From an uncultured Synechococcus sp. (lineage in GTDB: Bacteria; Cyanobacteriota; Cyanobacteriia; PCC-6307; Cyanobiaceae), in contig CAJWZN010000014.1 of assembly GCA_913050105.1 (NCBI GenBank), positions 1 to 17,507 on the forward strand: a stretch of DNA of 17,507 nt. The letters are read 5' to 3'. Positions 1-6,818 of this stretch are shown here, piece by piece (positions within the stretch are counted from its first letter, which is position 1; the number at the start of each line of letters is the position of its first letter). A program made the translations under genes and the position numbers. The notes under the pieces were generated by a model. It was not told the DNA's origin. It did no database searches and was given only the letters and a program-made list of their open reading frames with translations.

Positions 1-430
1 CCAGGCGACGTCCATTGCCGTTGAGGCTCACGGCTCGCGGCACACCGGGTGGTTCAAGCGGTAGGCGTTGCACGGTTCCAACGCTGCGCCGATAGAGCAG
101 CAGTTCGGTGCGCCCCTCTCTCTGCTGCACCACCGCCAGGCGTTCGCCATCAGCGCTGAGAGCGACGCTGATCGGAAGAGCATCTGCCCTGTTGAGGCCA
201 GGTAATGGCACAGGGCGTCGGCTGTTGAGGTCGATCAGCTCCACCCTTTCGCGGCCCCCCCTCTGGCTCAGGCTGGCAATCCAGCGTTGGCTGAGCACCG
301 GCTCTCGGCGCCCACTGGCGCTTTGACGCAGAAGGCCATTGAGTTCCGGGATGGGCTTCGGACGCGGGCCACCACAACCTTGAATCGCGAACGGCAGCAC
401 CATCAGCATCAGCGCGAGGAGGTGTCTCAC
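1..430 (-). CDS. TolB-like beta-propeller lipoprotein, 3' end outside window
   Basis: Partial: about 143 residues are visible before the left edge. The start is GTG at 430-428, whose GTGA overlaps the TGA stop (429-427) of the upstream gene; an AGGAG sits 5 bases upstream, so the start is well supported. The N terminus is a lipoprotein signal: VRHLLALMLMVLPFAIQ followed by GC, giving a lipobox-like IQGC. After it come repeats of the TolB/WD40-like type (for example SVALSADGERLAVVQQREGR and AVSLNGNGRRL), the blade pattern of periplasmic TolB-like propellers. It looks like a paralogue of the gene directly upstream (427-963), so this is probably a tandem duplication. Substrate and partner are unknown; there is no sign of a tol-pal cluster. 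Family assignment is by pattern only. Confidence 0.75.
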   Translation of the reverse strand, partial: MRHLLALMLMVLPFAIQGCGGPRPKPIPELNGLLRQSASGRREPVLSQRWIASLSQRGGRERVELIDLNSRRPVPLPGLNRADALPISVALSADGERLAVVQQREGRTELLLYRRSVGTVQRLPLEPPGVPRAVSLNGNGRRL

Positions 431-963
431 GGGGTCTCCTCGAGGGCTGGTGTTGTCAGTGCCGCTCCAGGGGCACGCTCCGGCTCCAGCAGCTCGCTGA
501 GATCGAGAACTTCCACGCGCCATTGCCCCTGATCCGCCACCTGCAGGGCCAGCTTTCGTGCGTCCGGTGCAAGGCTTAAGCGGATCGGATCACGCCCTCC
601 AGGCAGGGGAAGTGGATGGAGTCGTCCATTGAGACGATCGAGGACGATCGCAAGCCGCCGCTGGCCTCGCTGGGTGATCAGAGCCAGGTAACGACCATTC
701 CAGCTCAGCGACGGGGAGCTGTGGGGTTGGTGGCGGCGTAGTTGCGGCACGGGTTGGATGCTGCCGTTCTCATTCCGCAGCAGCACTGTGGGTCGCCCCC
801 TCAGCTCACTGATCATTGCCAGGAGGCGACCATCACCGCTGAGAGCTGGATCCTGCTGACTGCGGTTCAGCCCGATGTCGCCAGCCCGTTCGACCCTGCC
901 GCTGCAGCCCATCAGACTGGCGGCCAGCATCAGCAGCAGAAGGGGCGTTCGGAAACGGTTCAG
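427..963 (-). CDS. TolB-like beta-propeller lipoprotein
   Basis: The body of the protein (ATG at 930, 167 residues) begins MLAASLMGC, a lipobox with no positively charged n-region in front of it. Reading upstream in the same frame gives CTG at 963-961, then N-R-F-R-T-P-L-L-L-L-M-L-A-A-S-L-M-G-C, a textbook lipoprotein signal peptide. The CTG forms a CTGA overlap with the stop of ycf66 (962-960), the same 4-base arrangement used by the next gene (GTGA). I therefore place the start at 963 (CTG, inferred); ATG 930 is the conservative alternative. The mature part has propeller-type repeats with D-G-R-L-L-A-M-I, N-G-R-Y-L-A-L-I and D-A-R-K-L-A-L-Q motifs. Likely an outer-envelope or thylakoid-lumen lipoprotein; function unknown. 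Confidence 0.72.
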   Translation of the reverse strand: MNRFRTPLLLLMLAASLMGCSGRVERAGDIGLNRSQQDPALSGDGRLLAMISELRGRPTVLLRNENGSIQPVPQLRRHQPHSSPSLSWNGRYLALITQRGQRRLAIVLDRLNGRLHPLPLPGGRDPIRLSLAPDARKLALQVADQGQWRVEVLDLSELLEPERAPGAALTTPALEETP

Positions 964-1874
964 TCGTCAAAACGGGAGCTGTTATCCCGAGGACGTGGAG
1001 TTGTGCTGTTTCGAGGACTGCGCGAAGCCGGACGGCTGCTGACGTCGCTGCGGCTTGATTCAGGACGGGCGCCGTTCGTGCGGCTGCTGGTTGGTGCACG
1101 CCTTGCGCTGAAGGCTGCGTCTTCTGCATCAGGACGAGACGGTCTGGCTGCAGTAGCACCACGATCAGCAGAGGTGGATTCTGAGCCACCGGCAGAGCCT
1201 CGACCGACCGGTCGGCTGCCGCGCCTCAGGTCGTTTCGATCACTGCGGCGCTCTCCGAAGTCGGCACGGCGCTCTTCGCGCACTTCACCAGCGCGGAATC
1301 TCGCCATCCTGCGGGATCGCTCGTTGTCCGGGTTGCTCCAGCTTTGTTGAGGCTCGTCGTCCAATCGGGCGCGACGGCTTGCCGCCTCCTCCGGAATGGC
1401 TGCCCGGGAGGTGCGTCTCGGGCGGTAAAGATCTTCCTGCGGCGAATCCTCAAAGCCGTCGGCTTGTCCGTTGAAGCGCCTCCGAAGCGGTTGAGGCTCT
1501 TCGAAGCGCTCATATTCCCCGTCCCAGCCTCCACGCATGCCTGGCGAGGGGCCATCACGGTCTGGTGCCGGCTCATCGTCGAAGTAGGCAGAGCGGCGGG
1601 CTTGCTCTGTCGCCACCCCCCTCAGCCTCACGCTTTCGTAGGCAAAGAACACGGTTGTGCCTGCCAACAGAAACTGGCCGAACTGGAGAATCGGGTCCAG
1701 ACGCCAGCCCTGAAAGAAGAGGATGCCGCCGCAAAGCAGACCAATTGCTGCAAAAAACACGTCGTAATCACGTGCCAACGCTGGCTTGAACGTGCGCATG
1801 AAGTAGAGCAGCGCTCCGCCAACGGCCAGCACAATCCCAACGATGCTGGCCCAATTAAGACTGGCGTTAACCAA
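960..1874 (-). CDS. Ycf66 family protein
   Basis: A 304-residue protein. Residues about 1-105 match the conserved Ycf66 N-terminal region: LNWASIVGIVLAVGGALLYF is a first membrane span, FFAAIGLLCGGILFFQGW a second, and LQFGQFLLAGTTVFFAYESV a third. The motif GWRLDPILQFGQFLLAG is typical of the family. The remaining 200 residues are low-complexity, rich in Arg, Asp, Ser and Glu, and probably disordered. The start is TTG at 1874-1872, giving MVNASLNWAS, which fits the usual family start. Ycf66 is found in cyanobacteria and some plastids; its function is not established. It lies 47 bases downstream of psbX on the same strand and runs into the lipoprotein genes with a 4-base overlap, so the four genes are probably co-transcribed. 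Confidence 0.9.
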   Translation of the reverse strand: MVNASLNWASIVGIVLAVGGALLYFMRTFKPALARDYDVFFAAIGLLCGGILFFQGWRLDPILQFGQFLLAGTTVFFAYESVRLRGVATEQARRSAYFDDEPAPDRDGPSPGMRGGWDGEYERFEEPQPLRRRFNGQADGFEDSPQEDLYRPRRTSRAAIPEEAASRRARLDDEPQQSWSNPDNERSRRMARFRAGEVREERRADFGERRSDRNDLRRGSRPVGRGSAGGSESTSADRGATAARPSRPDAEDAAFSARRAPTSSRTNGARPESSRSDVSSRPASRSPRNSTTPRPRDNSSRFDD

Positions 1875-1921
1875 TGCAGCGCCTGCAAGTGACGCTCAGT
1901 TTACGAGCGGCGCCAGTGGAC

Positions 1922-2044
1922 TCAGAGCTTGCGATCAACTTGGTCGGTCTGGCTCACTAAAACAAGAGCGATGGTGGCGGGAACCACGATGATCAGACCA
2001 CCCCAGAAGAGGCTGCTCAGAAAATTGGAGAGGGAGGGGGTCAT
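1922..2044 (-). CDS. psbX: Photosystem II protein PsbX
   Basis: A 40-residue ORF, ATG at 2044-2042 and TGA at 1924-1922. The protein begins MTPSLSNFLSSLFWGG, followed by one membrane span LIIVVPATIALVLVS and a short charged tail DQVDRKL. Length, single helix and the SLxNFxxSLxxGxxIVVxPxxxxxxLxxxSQxD pattern fit PsbX, a small thylakoid subunit of photosystem II near the QB site and cytochrome b559. It is the first gene of the minus-strand group with ycf66. Its promoter must lie in the 76-base gap to the divergent yggT gene, which holds a 15-bp inverted repeat (2073-2087). Confidence 0.93.
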   Translation of the reverse strand: MTPSLSNFLSSLFWGGLIIVVPATIALVLVSQTDQVDRKL

Positions 2045-2072
2045 GGCTGGTGCCGTTCTTTCAAAGCCGAAG

Positions 2073-2087
2073 CGATCCTAAGGATCG
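2073..2087. promoter_or_regulatory. Inverted repeat between psbX and yggT
   Basis: CGATCCT-A-AGGATCG is a perfect 7-bp inverted repeat around one central base, in the short divergent intergenic region. It could be an operator serving one or both genes. No clear -35/-10 pair could be assigned around it, so the regulatory role is inference. Confidence 0.35.
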
Positions 2088-2120
2088 AAGACTGCTTTCT
2101 ACGATGTTGGTGCCAATGTT

Positions 2121-2450
2121 TTGAGCTTTGTGACGCCTCTGCTGCTTCAGCTGTTGCCCGCCATCCATCTGGCCCTCGGACTGTTGCTCGCAGCATTGAC
2201 TTTGGCGTTTCTTCTGCGCATCGTGCTCACCTGGTATCCACAGGTGGATCTGAATCGAGGTGCCTGGCCTCTGATCGCCTGGCCAACCGAGCCGTTTTTG
2301 GCTGCGACCCGCAAGGTGGTTTCGCCGATCGGCGGCGTTGATGTCACCCCGGTGATCTGGGTTGGCCTGCTCAGCCTGGTGCGCGAATTGCTGGTGGGTC
2401 AGCAGGGACTGCTGTCCCAGGTTTTGATGCGGGCCGAAACGCTTACTTGA
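2121..2450 (+). CDS. YggT family (Ycf19-like) membrane protein
   Basis: A 109-residue membrane protein. One hydrophobic segment is at residues about 5-32 and a second near residues 78-95. Between them is the family hallmark: FLLRIVLTWYPQVDLN, then P-L-I-A-W-P-T-E-P-F-L and the ending of the YggT domain P-I-G-G-V-D-V-T-P-V. YggT/Ycf19 proteins occur in cyanobacteria and chloroplasts (CCB3/YlmG group), where relatives affect thylakoid organisation or cytochrome b6f biogenesis; here the role is inferred from family only. No ATG fits: the frame opens with TTG at 2121, with GTG 2130 as an alternative, and no clear ribosome-binding site. Its 3' end overlaps that of accC, on the opposite strand, by 8 bases. 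Confidence 0.88.
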   Translation: MSFVTPLLLQLLPAIHLALGLLLAALTLAFLLRIVLTWYPQVDLNRGAWPLIAWPTEPFLAATRKVVSPIGGVDVTPVIWVGLLSLVRELLVGQQGLLSQVLMRAETLT

Positions 2451-3789
2451 GCATCTCCTGTTCCACAAATTTGGTGTGAACGTCGCCGTTGATGAACTCC
2501 GGTCGGTCCAGCAGGGCCAGGTGAAAGTCAACGGTGGTGGGGATGCCGGTGATGGCACATTCGTTGAGTGCTCGCTTCATCCGGGTCAGCGCCATCTCAC
2601 GGTCTCGTCCCCAAACGATCAGTTTCCCGATCAGTGAGTCGTAAAAGGGGGGGATGTCGTAGCCGGTGTAGACGTGACTGTCGACGCGAACGCCTGGCCC
2701 TCCAGGCGGTAACCAGCCGGTGATCCTTCCGGGCGCTGGCCGGAAATTGTGGCTCGCATCCTCAGCGTTGATCCGGCATTCGATCGCATGGCCGGAGAGA
2801 TTGATCTCGTCCTGGGTGACGCTGATCGGCTCCCCCCCGGCGATCCGCAGCTGTTCGGCAATCAGGTCGATTCCCGTGACCATTTCGGTTACAGGGTGCT
2901 CCACCTGAATCCGGGTGTTCATTTCCATGAAATAAAAGCCCCCGCCACGGTCCAGCAGAAACTCAACCGTTCCTGCACCCTCGTAATTGATGCTGCGGGC
3001 TGCCGCTACGGCTGCATCGCCCATCCGTCGTCGAAGCTCGGGGTCCAGTGCCGGACTCGGTGCTTCCTCCAGCAGCTTCTGGTGGCGGCGCTGAATCGAG
3101 CAATCCCGCTCCCCCAGATGAACCACGTTGCCGTGGCGATCTGCCAGCACCTGCACTTCCACATGACGTGGCCTGTCGATGAATTTCTCCATGTACAGGC
3201 CCGGGTTGCCGAAGGCGGCCTCCGCTTCCCCCTGGGCTGCTTTGTACAGATTCGTCAATTGATCGGGACCGGGCACGAGGCGCATACCCCGGCCACCACC
3301 GCCTGCGGTGGCCTTGATCATCACCGGATAGCCCATCTCTTCCGCCAGGACCGCAGCCTCCTGGGGATTGGCCAGCAGACCTTCACTTCCAGGAACGGTG
3401 GGGACACCCACCGCCTGCATCGTCGTCTTGGCTGTGGATTTATCCCCCATTGAGCGGATGGCGTGGGGAGATGGCCCAATGAAGGTCAACCCATGGTCCC
3501 GGCACATCTCGGCGAACTTGTCGTTCTCCGCCAGAAATCCGTACCCAGGGTGGATCGCATCCACACCACGTGATGTGGCTGCCGCGAGGATATTGGGAAC
3601 GTTCAGGTAACTCTTGCTGCTGAGTGCGTCGCCGACGCATACGGCCTCGTCGGCAAGCTGCACGTGCAGTGCGTCCTTGTCGACTGTGCTGTAAACCGCA
3701 ACCGTTTCGATGCCCAGTTCCCTGCAGCTGCGCAGGATCCTCAGGGCGATTTCGCCGCGGTTGGCGATCAGCACTTTGCCGATGGACAT
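2443..3789 (-). CDS. accC: Acetyl-CoA carboxylase biotin carboxylase subunit
   Basis: About 448 residues, the usual AccC length, starting MSIGKVLIANRGEIALRI at ATG 3789-3787; the open frame continues 8 codons upstream but homologues start here. AccC uses ATP and bicarbonate to carboxylate biotin on AccB, the first step of malonyl-CoA synthesis for fatty acids. Visible motifs: the N-terminal NRGEIA fold, the ATP-grasp glycine loop GGGGRGMR, HVEVQVLAD, ERDCSIQRRHQKLLEEAPSP, and the catalytic segment EMNTRIQVEHPVTEMVTG with the conserved Glu, Asn and Arg. The C-terminal domain runs intact to EQEMLK. The gene stands alone; accB is not adjacent, as is common in cyanobacteria. Confidence 0.97.
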   Translation of the reverse strand: MSIGKVLIANRGEIALRILRSCRELGIETVAVYSTVDKDALHVQLADEAVCVGDALSSKSYLNVPNILAAATSRGVDAIHPGYGFLAENDKFAEMCRDHGLTFIGPSPHAIRSMGDKSTAKTTMQAVGVPTVPGSEGLLANPQEAAVLAEEMGYPVMIKATAGGGGRGMRLVPGPDQLTNLYKAAQGEAEAAFGNPGLYMEKFIDRPRHVEVQVLADRHGNVVHLGERDCSIQRRHQKLLEEAPSPALDPELRRRMGDAAVAAARSINYEGAGTVEFLLDRGGGFYFMEMNTRIQVEHPVTEMVTGIDLIAEQLRIAGGEPISVTQDEINLSGHAIECRINAEDASHNFRPAPGRITGWLPPGGPGVRVDSHVYTGYDIPPFYDSLIGKLIVWGRDREMALTRMKRALNECAITGIPTTVDFHLALLDRPEFINGDVHTKFVEQEMLK

Positions 3790-3868
3790 CCCGCAACATC
3801 TCAGGCCTGACAAGGGATCGTATCAGCGGCAATCAGCAGACTCAGAAGTGGTCTGACCTGCCTGCCGG

Positions 3869-3874
3869 TATGAT
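3869..3874 (+). promoter_or_regulatory. Possible -10 box for tRNA-Leu
   Basis: TATGAT (one mismatch from TATAAT) lies 38 bases before the mature tRNA 5' end and is the best promoter-like hexamer in the accC-tRNA gap. No convincing -35 is seen 16-18 bases upstream. Confidence 0.35.
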
Positions 3875-3911
3875 CCTCAACCGATGAAGCCCGAGGGGCG
3901 GAATCGACCAC

Positions 3912-3993
3912 GCGGATGTGGTGGAATTGGTAGACACGCACGTTTGAGGGGCGTGTGGCTTCGGCCTTGCGAGTTCAAGTCTCGCCATCCGCA
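3912..3993 (+). tRNA. tRNA-Leu (anticodon GAG)
   Basis: An 82-base tRNA with a complete cloverleaf. Acceptor stem GCGGATG/CATCCGC (3912-3918 with 3986-3992), discriminator A at 3993, no encoded CCA. The D arm holds TGGTGGAATTGGTAGACAC, typical of tRNA-Leu. The anticodon stem CACGT/GCGTG encloses loop TTGAGGG, with GAG at 3946-3948. The long variable arm (GGC-TTCG-GCC) marks a class II tRNA. T arm GCGAG/CTCGC with loop TTCAAGT. It reads CUC/CUU leucine codons. A run of ten T (3994-4003) follows at once and doubles as the start region of the next gene. Confidence 0.97.
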
Positions 3994-4001
3994 TTTTTTT
4001 T

Positions 4002-5273
4002 TTGGCACGTCCTGCTGTTCACGATCCCGGACCTGCCGTTGTTCTTGTCTCCAACGGTCCAGGTGAGCTGACCACTTGGGTTCGGCCCCTTGCGGAACGT
4101 CTCCACGCCATCGTGCCGCTGCGTCCTCGCCGGGCTGATACGGCAGCTTCGTTGCAGCTGGTGCTGGTTCCCTGCCCCAATGCCACCGGCCAGGAGCATG
4201 TCGCTGCAGCCCCATGGGGACTGTTTGAGCGCATCACACCGGCGATTCGTTTTTGGGATCTGCTGTTGCGACCGCAGCGTTATGGCCCTTGGCCACGGCG
4301 GGGGGTGGTGGTGTTTCTGGGTGGAGATCAGTTCTGGACTGTCCTGCTTTCAGCGCGCCTTGGGTATCGCCATCTCACCTATGCCGAGTGGGTGGCGCGC
4401 TGGCCTGGCTGGAACGACCGGGTGGCGGCCATGTCGGAAGCTGTTCGCCAGCAGCTGCCCTCTCGCTATCAACCACGCTGCCGAGTGGTTGGAGACCTGA
4501 TGGCGGATCTTTCCGCCTTCGCACGCACTGCTGATCCTTTGCCGAAGGGCGAGTGGATTGGGCTGCTGCCGGGGTCCAAGCCGGCCAAGCTCAGTGTGGG
4601 GATGCCATTTCTGCTGGAGACAGCCGATCGCCTCGCCCGGTTGCGGCCGAACAGCCGTTTTTTGTTGCCGATCGCACCGACAACCAGTGAAGCGGAATTG
4701 CTTCTGTTCGCTGGCGAGTCCAATCCAATCGCTGCTTCTTACGGTTCGTCCGTCATGGAGTGCAGCGATGGCCTGCTCGTGACGAAAGCAGGCACCCGGA
4801 TTCGTCTGTTGAAAGAGCATCCGGCCCATGGTCCGTTGAGTCAGTGCGCTCTTGCTCTCACCACCGTGGGAGCGAACACCGCTGAGCTCGGTGCTCTCGG
4901 GGTGCCCATGATCGTGATTGTGCCCACGCAGCATCTGGCGGTGATGCAGGCCTGGGACGGTGCGATCGGCCTGTTGGCACGCCTCCCTCTATTGCGGCGA
5001 CTGATTGGTGGGCTGCTGTCGTTGTGGCGTTTGCGCAACAACGGCTTGATGGCCTGGCCGAATATTTCCGCCGGTCGGGTTGTCGTGCCCGAACGGGTTG
5101 GTGCGATTACTCCGCAACAGATTGCTGAGGAAGCTTCGGACTGGCTGGACGCACCGGAACGCTTGCAGGGTCAGCGAGATGATCTTCAGGCTCTGCGGGG
5201 ACAGCCAGGAGCTGTTGCGGCCCTGGCGGAGGAAGTACGGCAACTCCTCCCCCGCCAGCTTGAATCTGCTTAA
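4002..5273 (+). CDS. LpxB-related glycosyltransferase-like protein (cyanobacterial family)
   Basis: A 423-residue protein distantly similar to lipid-A-disaccharide synthase (LpxB, GT19), matching the cyanobacterial LpxB-related family of unknown function. Diagnostic parts: VVLVSNGPGELTTWVRPLA near the N terminus (the glycine-rich loop of the first Rossmann domain), WIGLLPGSKPAKLSVGMPFL at about 185-205 (start of the second domain), and TTVGANTAELGALGVPMIVI with PTQHLAVMQAWDG at about 285-320 (nucleotide-sugar binding side). True LpxB has SGExSGD at the N terminus; here SNGPGELTTW replaces it, so canonical LpxB activity is unlikely. No ATG fits. The frame starts with TTG 4002-4004, inside the T run behind the tRNA, with no room for a ribosome-binding site. 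msrB follows 25 bases later. Confidence 0.85.
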   Translation: MARPAVHDPGPAVVLVSNGPGELTTWVRPLAERLHAIVPLRPRRADTAASLQLVLVPCPNATGQEHVAAAPWGLFERITPAIRFWDLLLRPQRYGPWPRRGVVVFLGGDQFWTVLLSARLGYRHLTYAEWVARWPGWNDRVAAMSEAVRQQLPSRYQPRCRVVGDLMADLSAFARTADPLPKGEWIGLLPGSKPAKLSVGMPFLLETADRLARLRPNSRFLLPIAPTTSEAELLLFAGESNPIAASYGSSVMECSDGLLVTKAGTRIRLLKEHPAHGPLSQCALALTTVGANTAELGALGVPMIVIVPTQHLAVMQAWDGAIGLLARLPLLRRLIGGLLSLWRLRNNGLMAWPNISAGRVVVPERVGAITPQQIAEEASDWLDAPERLQGQRDDLQALRGQPGAVAALAEEVRQLLPRQLESA

Positions 5274-5298
5274 CGTTCAGCCAGATATTGATCAATTA

Positions 5299-5694
5299 AT
5301 GCCCGAGCGGATCGAGCGTTCCCAGGCTGAGTGGAAGCAGTCGCTATCCGCCGAGCAGTTTCAGGTGGCCCGTTGCGGTGGCACTGAGAGAGCCTTCACC
5401 GGCGCCTATTGGAACAACAAGAAAACAGGGACCTACCACTGCATTTGTTGCGATGCGCCGCTGTTCAGTTCGGCCGCAAAGTTTGATTCCGGCACCGGCT
5501 GGCCGAGTTTCTGGGATGGAGTATCCCCCGATGCGATCACCACAAAAGAGGATCGCAGCCACGGCATGGTGCGCGTCGAAATCAACTGCTCCCGTTGTGA
5601 TGCCCATCTCGGACATATTTTTTCTGATGGTCCTGCTCCAACCGGTCAGCGTTACTGCGTGAACAGCGCATCGTTGGATTTCAAGGGCTCCTGA
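5299..5694 (+). CDS. msrB: Peptide-methionine (R)-S-oxide reductase MsrB
   Basis: 131 residues from ATG 5299 (MPERIERSQAEW); a longer open frame upstream overlaps the preceding gene and is not needed. MsrB reduces methionine-R-sulfoxide in oxidised proteins, using thioredoxin. The four structural zinc cysteines are present (C48 and C51 in CICC, C97 and C100 in CSRC), as are GTGWPSFW, GHIFSDGPAPTGQRYC and the catalytic cysteine C120 followed by VNSASLDF. No signal peptide, so cytosolic. Likely useful against photosynthetic oxidative stress. It follows the LpxB-like gene closely on the same strand and converges on the PRC-barrel gene 13 bases away. Confidence 0.96.
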   Translation: MPERIERSQAEWKQSLSAEQFQVARCGGTERAFTGAYWNNKKTGTYHCICCDAPLFSSAAKFDSGTGWPSFWDGVSPDAITTKEDRSHGMVRVEINCSRCDAHLGHIFSDGPAPTGQRYCVNSASLDFKGS

Positions 5695-5707
5695 TTCAGG
5701 CCTGCCG

Positions 5708-6775
5708 TTACCAGGGGTCGTCGAGGTTGCTCTCCTCCATCGGCTCCGGCTCGCGTCTCGGTAAGGGCTCGACGTCCATCGGTTCTCGCTGGGAGGGGTT
5801 GGTTCGCCGCGAGGCGGGCATAGCCCGCCTTGGTTCGGGATCCCTCGGCTGCATCTCCCTCTGTTGCAGTTCACGAGGTTCCCGCTCCAGAGGAGGTCGT
5901 CCCAGGGGAGGTTGACCCCGGTAAAGATCCCGCTCCAGATAGGGGTCCTCCATCGGCTCATCGAGGTAGCGCCGCTGTGGAATCGCATCGCGGCGGCGGT
6001 CCTCCAGCTCCACGTATTCGATTTCTTCCTCAGGCTCGAATCGTTCGGTCTCTGCCGCTGTGATGCGTCGTTGCTGCTCTTCCAGCGGCTGGCCTGAACT
6101 GAGCTGGTTCTCCACCGGCACAAGATTCACGCGGTAACGCTCGCGTTCCTGCTCCTCCCAGCTCGGCCCGCCAACTCCAAGCTTTTCGAGAACGCCGCTG
6201 TTCAGCTGCTTGAGCTTGTCCTCGGCTCCCTCATAAACAATGATCCGATCTGGTCCGCTGCTGACAATCTCCTCGACTGGCATCTCCCAGGTGCTGAGCA
6301 CGCCTTCTCCAAGCAGAGGGACACCGAGAGCCCCCATGACGAGGGTGATGAGTTCTCCTGTTTCGATATCGAAGGCAAAACCCAGCACACGCCCCAGCTG
6401 CCGACCGGATTCGGTGATCACCTGGCAGTTGATCACACGGCTGTAACGCTCCGGATTGAAGTTGTCGCTCAGCGAGTCGGATGAATCAACAAGGATCACA
6501 TCCCCCACCTGGCGGATGCGGTCCAGCGGCATCCAGCGGGGCAGCCCGGGTAAGAACCGGGTGAAGGGGTTGTCGCGTAGGCCGATGGCCACCACTTCAC
6601 GACGGTCGATATCGACGATCACTTCCCCCACGACTCCCAGACGTCGCCCTGAATCCCGGGTGATCACCTGGGTGCCCATCAACTCAGAACGCAGCCAGAG
6701 TCGGTCGCTGGGAACGCTGTTGCTGATGGCGTCAGTGGATGAAGGGGTCGGGGTCAAGCGCGGACTTTCGGCCAT
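5708..6775 (-). CDS. PRC-barrel domain protein, two PRC domains
   Basis: 355 residues. Two PRC-barrel units are visible: residues about 28-95 (LWLRSELMGTQVITRDSGRR, then VVGEVIVDIDRREVVAIGL) and about 108-185 (SRVINCQVITESGRQLGRV, then GFAFDIETGELITLVMGAL). After residue about 200 the chain is low-complexity, rich in Glu, Arg and Pro, probably disordered, ending LDDPW. PRC barrels occur in RimM and photosynthetic reaction-centre H subunits and mediate protein or RNA contacts; the function of this cyanobacterial version is unknown. It lies 43 bases downstream of smc on the same strand and is probably co-transcribed, so a chromosome-related role is possible but only by association. Confidence 0.85.
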   Translation of the reverse strand: MAESPRLTPTPSSTDAISNSVPSDRLWLRSELMGTQVITRDSGRRLGVVGEVIVDIDRREVVAIGLRDNPFTRFLPGLPRWMPLDRIRQVGDVILVDSSDSLSDNFNPERYSRVINCQVITESGRQLGRVLGFAFDIETGELITLVMGALGVPLLGEGVLSTWEMPVEEIVSSGPDRIIVYEGAEDKLKQLNSGVLEKLGVGGPSWEEQERERYRVNLVPVENQLSSGQPLEEQQRRITAAETERFEPEEEIEYVELEDRRRDAIPQRRYLDEPMEDPYLERDLYRGQPPLGRPPLEREPRELQQREMQPRDPEPRRAMPASRRTNPSQREPMDVEPLPRREPEPMEESNLDDPW

Positions 6776-6818
6776 GGTCGTTCAAGCCATTGTGGCGCAG
6801 GGGTTCCGCCTGTCACGT

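Noticed and set aside
742..1350. Plus-strand open frame opposite the TolB-like and Ycf66 genes
   Set aside because: Arg/Ser/Pro-rich shadow of the low-complexity Ycf66 tail.
2749..3453. Plus-strand open frame opposite accC
   Set aside because: Antisense of well-conserved AccC motifs; no domain of its own.
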